Made by a program: the position numbers and the translations under genes
Part shown: one piece after another, positions 18,863 to 26,805 of the stretch
How positions within the stretch are numbered: position 1 is the stretch's first letter
Layout of the letters: each line of letters begins with the position of its first letter
Notes under the pieces: model-generated
Told to the model about the DNA's origin: nothing
Database searches by the model: none
Seen by the model: the letters and a program-made list of their open reading frames with translations, nothing else
Assembly: GCA_018651745.1 (NCBI GenBank)
Contig: JABIDL010000011.1
Span: forward strand, 32,616 to 96,615
Reading direction: 5' to 3'
Length of the DNA: 64,000 bases
Source of the DNA: Candidatus Neomarinimicrobiota bacterium
Lineage (GTDB): Bacteria; Fidelibacterota; Marinisomatia; Marinisomatales; TCS55

Positions 18863-19702
18863 CTACCAATCCTCATCGTCACTTTCTTCTTCAAAATATT
18901 CTGCTTGTTCATCTAGCCAAGCTTGATATCCGGCTTTATCGTGAACCGTTAAATATCCTTTCATGCGGTAATGACCAAGTCCGCAGAGTTGAGCGCAGGC
19001 GATTTGGAAACCTTTTTCAACTTCAGGTAGTGTGTCCCGAGTGGTTCCATTGAGAGATTCAATAAATTCTTTAGAGGTCATCGATGCTTCAAACCACACA
19101 GGAATACTCATTCCCGGTACCGCATCTTGTTTTACTCTGAATTCAGGAAGAAAAAAGCTATGAATCACGTCCTTAGATGAAAGATCAATACGAATAGGTT
19201 TATTAACGGGGATATGAAGTTGATTCACCATCACAAAATCATCAGCAGCGTTGGGATCTTCTCTATCAATCCCAATTGGGTTTTCTGCTTCGTCAACTAA
19301 TGTGATATCCCGATTCCCAAATTTTCCATCTTCTCCAGGATAATGGATATTCCAAGCAAACTGCTGAGCGATTACTCTTATTTCTTCTGCGCCTGATGCG
19401 CTATTAGGAACATCATTTACACGAGTTGCCCAAATTGGGATTGCGAATCCAATTAAAATAACAAATTCAATAACTGCTACAGCCACTTCCAACCCAGAAG
19501 AAAGATGGCTTTGCACACCTGTATAATCAGCTTTGGGATTTCTTGATTTTCTAAATCGAATTAAGGTATAGATAAAGAAGAGCCCCCACCCTACAAACAG
19601 AAATAGCATAAGCCAGTGAAATAAAACCATAACTTCATCTATTGATCCCCCATGAGATGATGCATTTATGGGTAATCCATATTTTCTTAAAAGATCTAAC
19701 AC
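18863..19702 (-). CDS. ctaC: Cytochrome c oxidase subunit II (second oxidase cluster)
   Basis: A 279-residue subunit with two N-terminal membrane helices and a periplasmic cupredoxin domain. The CuA site is complete: VIHSFFLPEF His, then CAQLCGLGHYRM supplying two Cys, His and Met, with Gln where Glu is common (that residue binds through its backbone). The pattern VKQDAVPGM is standard. No cytochrome c domain is fused, so it must take electrons from a separate carrier. The protein ends in an acidic tail terminating EEESDDEDW, a feature shared with other periplasmic proteins of this cluster (see findings). Unusually, it follows subunits I, III and IV instead of leading the operon. Confidence 0.95.
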   Translation of the reverse strand: MLDLLRKYGLPINASSHGGSIDEVMVLFHWLMLFLFVGWGLFFIYTLIRFRKSRNPKADYTGVQSHLSSGLEVAVAVIEFVILIGFAIPIWATRVNDVPNSASGAEEIRVIAQQFAWNIHYPGEDGKFGNRDITLVDEAENPIGIDREDPNAADDFVMVNQLHIPVNKPIRIDLSSKDVIHSFFLPEFRVKQDAVPGMSIPVWFEASMTSKEFIESLNGTTRDTLPEVEKGFQIACAQLCGLGHYRMKGYLTVHDKAGYQAWLDEQAEYFEEESDDEDW

Positions 19703-19714
19703 AAGTTTTCCCTC

Positions 19715-19948
19715 CTAAATATCTTTCTTTTGTGCTTTGAATTTCTTTGCCCTGTTTTTCAATCGAATCATAACAGTAGCAACACTTCCAAGCATTGTTC
19801 CAGTAACGCCCAGCAATGTCATAATTGCCCAGTTCATTCCAATAGTCGCGGGGTCATCAGACGCGCCATAACAGGTTGCACATGCAAATGTAATATGTGG
19901 GAATAAAAAAAGGCCGGTTATTATCATTAATCGAAGCATATCAACCAA
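19715..19948 (-). CDS. Small secreted or membrane CxxC protein in the oxidase operon
   Basis: A 77-residue protein with a signal-like N-terminus, then FACATCYGASDD containing a CATC motif, one membrane helix and a basic tail. It lies between oxidase subunit genes with gaps of 12 and 1 bases, so it is surely co-expressed. The CxxC would sit at the outer face after cleavage or membrane insertion. I do not recognise a named family; a copper, heme or thiol role in oxidase assembly is a reasonable guess. A comparable miniprotein occurs in the first oxidase cluster at 23397-23576. Confidence 0.75.
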   Translation of the reverse strand: MVDMLRLMIITGLFLFPHITFACATCYGASDDPATIGMNWAIMTLLGVTGTMLGSVATVMIRLKNRAKKFKAQKKDI

Positions 19949-19949
19949 A

Positions 19950-20147
19950 TTAAATGGTTTTGAATTTCTTAATCATTTTTTGAAGATAAATGATAAGCCC
20001 AGAGCCACTTATTAATCCAAGAACTCCAAAAACTGTAGAAAAACTCACATAATTTGACAGATTCTGAAGTTGCCAAAATCCATATCCTAGGGTAACTACA
20101 ATTGAAATAGAAATAAAAAATATGTGAAACGATTTTAAACTTAGCAT
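19950..20147 (-). CDS. Small two-helix membrane protein in the oxidase operon
   Basis: A 65-residue protein with two hydrophobic helices and a lysine-rich C-terminus (KMIKKFKT). It is encoded one base before the CxxC miniprotein and two bases after the subunit IV gene, so spacing strongly supports it. I do not recognise it. It could be an accessory subunit or assembly protein of the oxidase. Confidence 0.65.
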   Translation of the reverse strand: MLSLKSFHIFFISISIVVTLGYGFWQLQNLSNYVSFSTVFGVLGLISGSGLIIYLQKMIKKFKTI

Positions 20148-20149
20148 CT

Positions 20150-20455
20150 TTAAATCACCGCTTGATCTGTAAAAGCTATATAAGGCAAAAACATAATTGT
20201 AATTAAAAAGAAGAATGTCAATCCTAAAACTGCTAAGACCGTTGTTCTTTCAGAAAACAAATGCATAAAATACCCTGCTACAAGCGTTCCTTTAACGGTA
20301 GCAATGATAATGGCGAGAAAAAAGGATTCTCCCGAACTTAAATCAAGATAAGATGCCGCAACGGTTACAACTGTTAAAACAGCTAAAGCTGCAAAAACAC
20401 CTATATAAATTTTGACACTTTTTTTTATGTCTTCTGTACTATGTCCACTCATCAT
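20150..20455 (-). CDS. ctaF: Cytochrome c oxidase subunit IV-like protein (COX4 prokaryotic family)
   Basis: A 101-residue protein with three hydrophobic helices, and KGTLVAGYFMHLFSE in the second, the hallmark of the prokaryotic COX4/CyoD-like family. It stabilises the oxidase core and has no redox cofactor. It follows subunit III by 6 bases. Length and helix pattern fit; the gene symbol is by analogy. Confidence 0.85.
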   Translation of the reverse strand: MMSGHSTEDIKKSVKIYIGVFAALAVLTVVTVAASYLDLSSGESFFLAIIIATVKGTLVAGYFMHLFSERTTVLAVLGLTFFFLITIMFLPYIAFTDQAVI

Positions 20456-20461
20456 TATCTC

Positions 20462-21058
20462 CTAAAGTAAGTAAAGTACCGGGAAAAGAAAAATCCAGAC
20501 TAAATCAACAAAATGCCAATATAGTCCGACAATTTCAATTCTATTAGTAAATCGTTCTGACTCAGTTCTTATCATTTTAGACCCGGGAAATAAAAAATAG
20601 AAAATGACAATCATCCCTCCAATTATATGAAGCATATGAAGTCCAGTTAAGGTGAAATAAATAGCAAAAAAGGTGGATGTTTCAGGGAAAATTCCATGAT
20701 GAAATTTCGCAGTATATTCAAAATACTTTACAACTAAAAACACTCCTGCTAATAACAGTGTGGTTCCTAGGTAGATTTTGAATTTCTTCTGTTCATCCAA
20801 TTTTAGTGAAACCCACGACATGATCATGGTTACACTGGATGAAATCAAAACTAAGGTGTTAAACGTAGCTAATGGGATATTTAATTCGCTAGATCCACTA
20901 ATAAATGCGCCAGTCACATCTCCCATTCTCAGAAAAACATAGGCAGAAAACAAGCCACCAAATAACATGACTTCCGAGGCCAAAAAAAGCCAAATACCCA
21001 GTTTGGCATTAAACATGCCAGTATCTTGTCTTTCTTCTACATTATATGGAATCTCCAT
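20462..21058 (-). CDS. ctaE: Cytochrome c oxidase subunit III (second oxidase cluster)
   Basis: A 198-residue protein with about five helices, the short bacterial form. Conserved features are LGIWLFLASEVMLFGGLFSAYVFLR, a FTLTGLHMLHIIGGM segment and the C-terminal GLYWHFVDLVWIFLFPVLYLL. It surrounds the D-channel entrance of subunit I and binds no metal. It follows subunit I by 12 bases. Confidence 0.95.
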   Translation of the reverse strand: MEIPYNVEERQDTGMFNAKLGIWLFLASEVMLFGGLFSAYVFLRMGDVTGAFISGSSELNIPLATFNTLVLISSSVTMIMSWVSLKLDEQKKFKIYLGTTLLLAGVFLVVKYFEYTAKFHHGIFPETSTFFAIYFTLTGLHMLHIIGGMIVIFYFLFPGSKMIRTESERFTNRIEIVGLYWHFVDLVWIFLFPVLYLL

Positions 21059-21070
21059 TAAAATCCTTTC

Positions 21071-22792
21071 TTACGCTTCAGATTGTGGGGTAAAATCTTT
21101 ATCAGCCCCCGGGACACTATACTCATAAGGTCCACGATGAACTTCTGGAATAACTTCAAAATTTCGATGAGGCAACGGAGGTGAAGGTGCATCTGTCCAT
21201 TCCAAAGTTGTGGCTTCCCAGTGATTACTTTCTGCTTTCTCGCCCGACTTCATACTTTTGATTAAATTATAGATAAACGGGATTTGTGCTAAGCCCAATA
21301 ACCATGCGGATGCTGACATTACTTCATTTAGCCAAAGAGTGTCGGTTGCGTGTGCGTAGGTAACGCCGCCATCCCACAATCTCCGTGAAATTCCAGCCAA
21401 TCCTTGAACAAACATTGGCATAAATATACCATTAATAAATAGCATTGAAAGCCAAAAGTGAATTTTCCCCAACGTTTCATTCAATAGTTTACCAGTCATT
21501 TTTGGAAACCAGTAATATACGCCTGCAAATAGCGCAAAGATGGTTCCAGGTGCAACAACATAATGAAAATGACCAATTACATAATAAGTATCATGAAGAT
21601 GAATGTCCGAAGCTGCAATTCCTAAAGGTAACCCCGTTAGCCCACCAATACCAAACATTGGAAGGAAACCCAATGCGAAAAGCATGGCCGAATTATATCG
21701 AATGGATGCCCCCCAAAGAGAAATAAACATCGCGGTTAAAATAACTACCGAAGGAACAGAAATGATCATTGTTGTGGTTTGAAAAAAAGCACTAATGGTA
21801 GCACCCATTCCTGTCATGAACATATGATGCGCCCAAACAATAAAGGACATGAATCCTAAAAAGACTGAAGCATAAACAATTGATCTATATCCCCAAAGTG
21901 GTTTCCTTGTGTTATTTGCTAATACCTCTGCGACAATTCCCATTGCGGGCAGAATAAGTACATATACTTCTGGGTGGGCAAGAAACCAAAACATATGCTG
22001 CCATAATAATGGACTACCGCCACCACGATCAACCAATACTTCGCCGGAAACAACCAAACCCGATGGTAGAAAAAAGCTTGTATCCAAAAGGCGATCCATT
22101 AATTGAAGTACGCCGGCTGCTTCTAAAGGTGGGAAAGCCAAAAGCAAAAGAAATCCTGTTACAAACTGGGCCCATACAAAGAATGGCAATCTCATCCATG
22201 TAAGGCCTTTGGCCCGCAGTTGAACAATAGTTGTTATTGTATTTACAGAACCCAACAGAGATGATGTAATCAGTAGAACCATTCCAAAAAGCCAAACTGT
22301 TTGGCCTGTGGTGGCAATAACAGCCAATGGCGGGTAGGACGTCCAACCAGAATTTGCTGCACCACCGGGGACAAAGAAACCAACCATCATCACAACCCCA
22401 CCTGCGAAATAACACCAAAAACTTGTCATATTTAATTTGGGAAAAGCCATATCCGGTGCCCCAATTTGAAGGGGAACAAAATAGTTGCCAAATGCGCCTA
22501 CTGCGAGTGGGACAACACCTAAAAATATCATGATAGTACCATGCATGGCACCTAATGAATTATACATTTCAGGCAGGATAATTCCGTTATCACCAAAAAG
22601 CCACCCGAACCAAGGTATGGGTTGTTCTGGATATGCCAACTGCCATCTCATCATCATCATGAGACAAAATCCAAAAAACAAAAAAATCAATGCTGTAATG
22701 CCGTATTGCAGACCGATAACTTTATGGTCTATAGAGAAAATATATTTTCTCCAAAATGACTCTTCGTGAGTCGTATCTGAATGTCCGCTCAT
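21071..22792 (-). CDS. ctaD: Cytochrome c oxidase subunit I (second oxidase cluster)
   Basis: A 573-residue heme-copper oxidase subunit I. The D-channel entry Asp (GAPDMAFPKLN), the Glu and cross-linking Tyr (HPEVY), the CuB pair (WAHHMFMTGMG) and the heme a/a3 ligands (HDTYYVIGHFHYV) are present, so it is an A1-type catalytic subunit. The K-channel lysine is missing: in an ungapped alignment with the bovine PTGVKVFSW segment, Ile occupies its place here (VPSVVILTAM). A good ribosome site AAAGGA precedes the ATG. It is first in its operon (I-III-IV-small-CxxC-II-ctaA-ctaB-sco1-DUF420-OMT). Confidence 0.96.
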   Translation of the reverse strand: MSGHSDTTHEESFWRKYIFSIDHKVIGLQYGITALIFLFFGFCLMMMMRWQLAYPEQPIPWFGWLFGDNGIILPEMYNSLGAMHGTIMIFLGVVPLAVGAFGNYFVPLQIGAPDMAFPKLNMTSFWCYFAGGVVMMVGFFVPGGAANSGWTSYPPLAVIATTGQTVWLFGMVLLITSSLLGSVNTITTIVQLRAKGLTWMRLPFFVWAQFVTGFLLLLAFPPLEAAGVLQLMDRLLDTSFFLPSGLVVSGEVLVDRGGGSPLLWQHMFWFLAHPEVYVLILPAMGIVAEVLANNTRKPLWGYRSIVYASVFLGFMSFIVWAHHMFMTGMGATISAFFQTTTMIISVPSVVILTAMFISLWGASIRYNSAMLFALGFLPMFGIGGLTGLPLGIAASDIHLHDTYYVIGHFHYVVAPGTIFALFAGVYYWFPKMTGKLLNETLGKIHFWLSMLFINGIFMPMFVQGLAGISRRLWDGGVTYAHATDTLWLNEVMSASAWLLGLAQIPFIYNLIKSMKSGEKAESNHWEATTLEWTDAPSPPLPHRNFEVIPEVHRGPYEYSVPGADKDFTPQSEA

Positions 22793-22855
22793 AAAATTCC
22801 TTTTAGCTTAGTCTTTTTTCGGATATGTTGAATAAAATCGTTAAAAACGAGATAA

Positions 22856-22888
22856 CAAATATAAATCAGTAAAATTGGTTCCTACAAA
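22856..22888 (-). promoter_or_regulatory. Candidate promoter of the ctaD operon
   Basis: On the - strand a TATATTTG box (22863-22856) lies 21 bases after a TTTG element (22888-22885), resembling the TTTG / TAnnTTTG promoters of Bacteroidetes, though with slightly long spacing. It lies about 65 bases upstream of the subunit I start, in the 127-base gap behind the Rrf2 gene. Motif match only, in an AT-rich gap. Confidence 0.35.
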
Positions 22889-22919
22889 CGGTTATTATAT
22901 ATTCGTGGCTTCCCCTAAA

Positions 22920-23372
22920 TCATCCATTCATTAATTTACGTTTTTTAATTACATTTTTCGCTAAAACATCGAGTGGCTCAGATGACATTAATTCTCGAAG
23001 TTTACTACGAATTGGTTTCCACTGATCATGGAGAGGGCACGGAGCATCATCTGTGCAAAGATCCAAACCAACAATACACTGTTCTTTTTCAGGAGGAAGT
23101 CCATCAATTGCATAAACGATATCATTCAAGAAAATCTTTTTGGGATCTTTTGCCAGTAATACACCTCCAGTTCTACCACGAACTGCTTTTATTAATCTCT
23201 GCTTCACCAATGTTTGCATGATTTTCGCTAAAAAATGGTATGGGATATTATACTCTGCAGCAATTTTTCGAATCATAACCGGTTTCTCGGGTTTTGTTTC
23301 CGCAAGATAAATCATTGCTTGAATCGCGTACTCTGCTGATTTAGAATAAAGCATAGTGTTGTATTTTACCAT
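22920..23372 (-). CDS. Rrf2-family transcriptional regulator with three-Cys cluster motif
   Basis: A 150-residue Rrf2 protein. Residues 7-90 form the winged helix (LYSKSAEYAIQAMIYLAE, YNIPYHFLAKIMQTLVK, RGRTGGVLLAK). A loop with CIVGLDLCTDDAPC supplies three cysteines, spaced as in the [2Fe-2S] or [4Fe-4S] binding members IscR and NsrR. NsrR senses nitric oxide and IscR senses iron-sulfur status. It sits between two oxidase gene sets, 24 bases after the last gene of the first and 127 bases before the second. An AAGGA site 11 bases upstream supports the ATG at 23372; MLYSKS at residue 7 is an alternative start. A redox or NO sensor controlling oxidase choice is a plausible inference. Confidence 0.88.
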   Translation of the reverse strand: MVKYNTMLYSKSAEYAIQAMIYLAETKPEKPVMIRKIAAEYNIPYHFLAKIMQTLVKQRLIKAVRGRTGGVLLAKDPKKIFLNDIVYAIDGLPPEKEQCIVGLDLCTDDAPCPLHDQWKPIRSKLRELMSSEPLDVLAKNVIKKRKLMNG

Positions 23373-23396
23373 AATTATTTCAATCCTTCAATAAAC

Positions 23397-23576
23397 TTAT
23401 TTTTGCCTTTTCACATACATAATGAAAAACCCTGATATAATAAACGGGCTAATAATAATACCTAACAAGGGAATATATGCTGAAATTGAACTTCCTATCG
23501 TATCACCAGCTGCGCAATAAGGGCAGGACAATACCTTCTCAAAAAATAATAGAAATCCGAATGATTTTACATTCAT
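23397..23576 (-). CDS. 59-residue membrane miniprotein with a CPYC motif
   Basis: A short gene, 59 codons plus stop, starting three bases after the subunit IV gene. The protein has an amphipathic N-terminus, KVLSCPYCAAGD with a CPYC motif, then two hydrophobic stretches (PLLGIIISPFIISGFFIMYV) and a basic end (KRQK). Position, spacing and CxxC make it a counterpart of the 77-residue CATC protein in the other oxidase cluster, though the sequences are not obviously alike. Possible thiol, copper or heme handling during oxidase assembly; function unproven. Confidence 0.65.
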   Translation of the reverse strand: MNVKSFGFLLFFEKVLSCPYCAAGDTIGSSISAYIPLLGIIISPFIISGFFIMYVKRQK

Positions 23577-23579
23577 GAT

Positions 23580-23864
23580 TTACATTGTCCAGGAATAAGC
23601 CAAATCATACATCACTCCCCAAAGGAAATACAACGCAAGTGGAATTGGAAGCGCTATGAGACGACGCAATGTTTTGGTTTCATATCTCAAATGCATATAT
23701 ACTAATGCAACCAGCATAATTTTTGTAACAGTGATTGAGAGTAATAACGCAATAAGCCCCATTCTCGGCAATCCTAACCCAATTACCCAAACTTCAATCA
23801 CTGTCAAAATAGCCAGTCCGATGGCATTCCATAAATAGGTTTTTTTATGATCTTCCATTGTCAC
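23580..23864 (-). CDS. Cytochrome c oxidase subunit IV-like protein (first oxidase cluster)
   Basis: A 94-residue protein with three hydrophobic helices; KIMLVALVYMHLRYETK in the middle matches the COX4/CyoD-like KxxLVxxxxMHL pattern. It follows the second subunit III gene by 4 bases. It is the structural subunit IV of the first oxidase. Confidence 0.8.
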   Translation of the reverse strand: MTMEDHKKTYLWNAIGLAILTVIEVWVIGLGLPRMGLIALLLSITVTKIMLVALVYMHLRYETKTLRRLIALPIPLALYFLWGVMYDLAYSWTM

Positions 23865-23868
23865 TCCT

Positions 23869-24501
23869 TTAAATGAGGTAAATTATTGTGAATACAAGAA
23901 TCCAAACGAGATCTATAAAATGCCAAAACAATCCGGCAATCTCAACACGGTCATAATTATCAGCAGAAAACTTTTGTTTTAATGCCATTGATAGAATAAC
24001 AGATAAATAAATTACTCCAGATAAAACATGAAGACCATGAAACATGGTTGTTACATAAAATACAGATCCATAAATGCCTGTAGTTGGCAAAAATTGATCT
24101 CCAGGAATCCCGACTGCCGCTAAGAGATTTCCTAAATGTTCACCACCCATAATAAAATGGGAATATTCCCAAACTTGAATACCAAGAAACATGACACCAC
24201 CTGCAATAGTAAAAGCTAAATATTTGATTAACCCATTTTGGTCATCTTTAAGAATAGAGTTCAATGCCATTACCATGGTAAAACTGCTGCAAATTAAAAG
24301 GAAAGTATTAAAAGCGGTCAGTGGTACGTTTAAAACAGACCCAGCGATAGGCCAAGTTTCTGTTGATATTCTTAAGCCGAGTCCGCCGATTATAATCGCT
24401 CCAAAGGTTAATCCATCCATTACGATAAATAACCACATCCCCAATTTTCCGGTGGTGGCTTTTCCAAAAAAAGATTTATTCATTGGTATTGCTTGATCCA
24501 T
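23869..24501 (-). CDS. Cytochrome c oxidase subunit III homologue, second copy in tandem (CoxP-like)
   Basis: A 210-residue subunit III homologue using the ATG at 24501, which has AAAGGA just upstream; a longer frame to 24582 would overlap the previous gene and its added residues look unlike an oxidase. Features are KLGMWLFIVMDGLTFGAIIIGGLGLR, VTTMFHGLHVLSGVIYL and the end GLFWHFIDLVWILVFTIIYLI. It is the second of two adjacent subunit III genes, the arrangement known from coxMNOP-type oxidases. Confidence 0.88.
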   Translation of the reverse strand: MDQAIPMNKSFFGKATTGKLGMWLFIVMDGLTFGAIIIGGLGLRISTETWPIAGSVLNVPLTAFNTFLLICSSFTMVMALNSILKDDQNGLIKYLAFTIAGGVMFLGIQVWEYSHFIMGGEHLGNLLAAVGIPGDQFLPTTGIYGSVFYVTTMFHGLHVLSGVIYLSVILSMALKQKFSADNYDRVEIAGLFWHFIDLVWILVFTIIYLI

Positions 24502-24511
24502 TGTATTCCTT

Positions 24512-25096
24512 TCATAATATGATGATAAAAAACACGAAGATAATACACCACAAAACAGTGAGGAAATGCCAAAACCATCCAATCATTTGATATCGAACGG
24601 ATTTCACTTGGCGGTTATTTTTAAGTTGATACCCTAACCAGCATAAAATTGATAAACCTACAATTAGATGAACCGCGTGGACAGCGCCAATCAAATAAAC
24701 CATTCCTGCAAGAACATTACCATTGCTTGTAAATCCTATGCCAACTAACATTAGCCATAATTTAATTTGGCCGAATAAGAATACAATTCCAAAGAAGGCG
24801 CTGGCGTACAAATAGTTGAAATTTGTCGTCCCATTTCTCACATTCCATCGGTTATAAGATGAATGAAACATTAAACTACTCAAAATCAAAAGAAGGGTGG
24901 TTACGCCGGCCACTATAATTGTGTCCCCATTTAGGTTAATGGTTGCCAATTCCTTAGCCACCATTGCAGAAAATGTTGCTAGAAAAGTAACAAAGAGCAT
25001 TATAATTCCACCCAAAGAAACAAGAACCCCCATTTTAGATGTGTCCATATCACATTCTATTCGAAGCGAATCAGCAGACTGTACTTGTGGACTCAT
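24512..25096 (-). CDS. Cytochrome c oxidase subunit III homologue, first copy in tandem (CoxO-like)
   Basis: A 194-residue protein with about five helices. It is more diverged than the following copy but keeps the subunit III pattern AVHAVHLIVGLSIL and the C-terminal IGWFWHFLTVLWCIIFVFF. It starts inside the subunit I stop (ATGA overlap). Two different subunit III proteins may pack on opposite sides of subunit I or replace one another; sequence alone does not decide. Confidence 0.85.
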   Translation of the reverse strand: MSPQVQSADSLRIECDMDTSKMGVLVSLGGIIMLFVTFLATFSAMVAKELATINLNGDTIIVAGVTTLLLILSSLMFHSSYNRWNVRNGTTNFNYLYASAFFGIVFLFGQIKLWLMLVGIGFTSNGNVLAGMVYLIGAVHAVHLIVGLSILCWLGYQLKNNRQVKSVRYQMIGWFWHFLTVLWCIIFVFFIIIL

Positions 25097-26805
25097 GATT
25101 CATTTCCAATTTTGACAGTTTGACAAACCCAATCTGCGTCTTTCACATTGGGATTACTGTACTCATGCGGACCGTTAACCACCTGAGGGGCTGTGCTAAA
25201 ATTTCCATGAGCAATGGGATAGTCCATTGTCCATTCTAATGTATTCGATTTCCATGGATTATTTTCTGCCACTTTTCCTTTTACCATTGAATGAATAAAA
25301 TTATATAAAAACAAGATTTGGAAAGCACCAAGTATAAATGCCGAAATTGTTATAAAAATATTGATATCTGCCAATGGCTTTAGGAATTCAAATTCACCCG
25401 GATTATATAATCTACGGTGCTGACCCGCATACCCAGTAGCCATCATGTTAAAGAAGACTAGATTAATCGATATAAATGTTCCCCAGAAATGAATTTTACT
25501 TAGAAGAGGGTTCAGCATTCGACCAAACATCCTTGGATACCAGTAAGCAATTGCAGCATATCCACCAAATAATACAGATGCAGCCATGGTGTAATGGAAG
25601 TGACCCACAACAAACATGGTATCGTGAAGATAAATATCAGCTGTAACTGTCGCATTATAAAGTCCTGTAAGCCCACCTATAGCAAATACCCAAATCACGG
25701 CCATAGTATGCAACATCGGGGGGTCAAAATGAAGGGACCCACGCCAAAGTGTTGCTAACCAGTTGAAAAAGAAAATAGAGGATGGAATGCTAATTAGAAG
25801 CGTTAGAAACATAAAAGTTTTCCCCAACAAAGGACTCATCCCCGTGGTGTACATATGATGCCCCCAAACGACTGAACTTAGGACCACGATCGTACTCATA
25901 CATATAACTGTAATTTTAGCACCAAATGCCGGTTTCCTTGAAAAAACCGAGAGTAATTCAGATACAATCCCCCATACGGGCAAAATCAAGATATACACTT
26001 CTGGATGTCCAAAAATCCAGAATACATGCTGGAATAATAAAGGATCACCGCCGCCGCCTGCGGCTAAACGCCCTGCCAAAAAGAATTGAGTTCCCAGTAA
26101 TTGGTCAGTCAATAACATAATCAATCCAGCAGCAATGACCGGGACAAAAATGACATTTAAAATGGATGCAAGCCACAATCCCCACACAGACAGGGGCATG
26201 CGAAAATAGGTCATTCCCGGTGCTCGGAGCCTGATGACTGTAATGACATAATTAATGGCACCCATCATTGTGGCCACACCCATGAGTGTAATGGACAACG
26301 TCCAGAAAGCCTGACCCAAACCAGGTATCCCCCCTGCCGGTAAACTCAGGGGTGGATAGGAAGTCCAACCACCCGAAGCTACACCCAACGGTAAAAAATA
26401 TGAAACCAATAACACCACTCCCGAAAGAAAGAATGTCCAAAATGAGAGCATATTCAATGTTGGGAAAGCCATATCCTTGGCACCAATCTGAAGCGGAATC
26501 ACAAAATTCCCGAAAGCACCGATTAATAATGGCGTTATTGCCCAGAATATCATAATGGTACCATGCATAGTAAATAATTGATTATAAACATCAGGAGTGA
26601 TCATTCCCGCTTCTCCATTCACTATAGATCCAAATAGCCACCATGGAACCGGCTGCTCCGGGTATGCCAACTGCCACCGGATAAGCATGGCCTGGAATCC
26701 ACCGAAAAGTAGAAAAAATATTCCGAGAAATAAAAATTGTTTACCAATCGTTTTATGATCGGTCGAAAAAATATGGGTACTCATAATCGATTTTGAACTG
26801 CTCAT
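25093..26805 (-). CDS. Cytochrome c oxidase subunit I (first oxidase cluster, CoxN-like)
   Basis: A 570-residue subunit I starting at ATG 26805, with AAGGA seven bases upstream and an ATGA overlap with subunit II. It keeps the D-channel Asp (GAKDMAFPTLN), Glu and Tyr (HPEVY), the CuB His pair (WGHHMYTTGMS) and heme ligands (HDTMFVVGHFHYT). The K-channel Lys position is Phe in the aligned segment IPSSIFFFNW. Gene order II-I-III-III-IV resembles coxMNOP clusters. It differs throughout from the subunit I at 21071, so the two sets are not a recent duplication. It lies downstream of, and on the same strand as, the NXR-like genes. Confidence 0.95.
   Translation of the reverse strand: MSSSKSIMSTHIFSTDHKTIGKQFLFLGIFFLLFGGFQAMLIRWQLAYPEQPVPWWLFGSIVNGEAGMITPDVYNQLFTMHGTIMIFWAITPLLIGAFGNFVIPLQIGAKDMAFPTLNMLSFWTFFLSGVVLLVSYFLPLGVASGGWTSYPPLSLPAGGIPGLGQAFWTLSITLMGVATMMGAINYVITVIRLRAPGMTYFRMPLSVWGLWLASILNVIFVPVIAAGLIMLLTDQLLGTQFFLAGRLAAGGGGDPLLFQHVFWIFGHPEVYILILPVWGIVSELLSVFSRKPAFGAKITVICMSTIVVLSSVVWGHHMYTTGMSPLLGKTFMFLTLLISIPSSIFFFNWLATLWRGSLHFDPPMLHTMAVIWVFAIGGLTGLYNATVTADIYLHDTMFVVGHFHYTMAASVLFGGYAAIAYWYPRMFGRMLNPLLSKIHFWGTFISINLVFFNMMATGYAGQHRRLYNPGEFEFLKPLADINIFITISAFILGAFQILFLYNFIHSMVKGKVAENNPWKSNTLEWTMDYPIAHGNFSTAPQVVNGPHEYSNPNVKDADWVCQTVKIGNES

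Noticed and set aside
22831..22850. Weak hairpin TCGTT-AAA-AACGA as terminator between the Rrf2 gene and ctaD
   Set aside because: The stem has only five pairs, two of them G-C, in an AT-rich gap; this can arise by chance.
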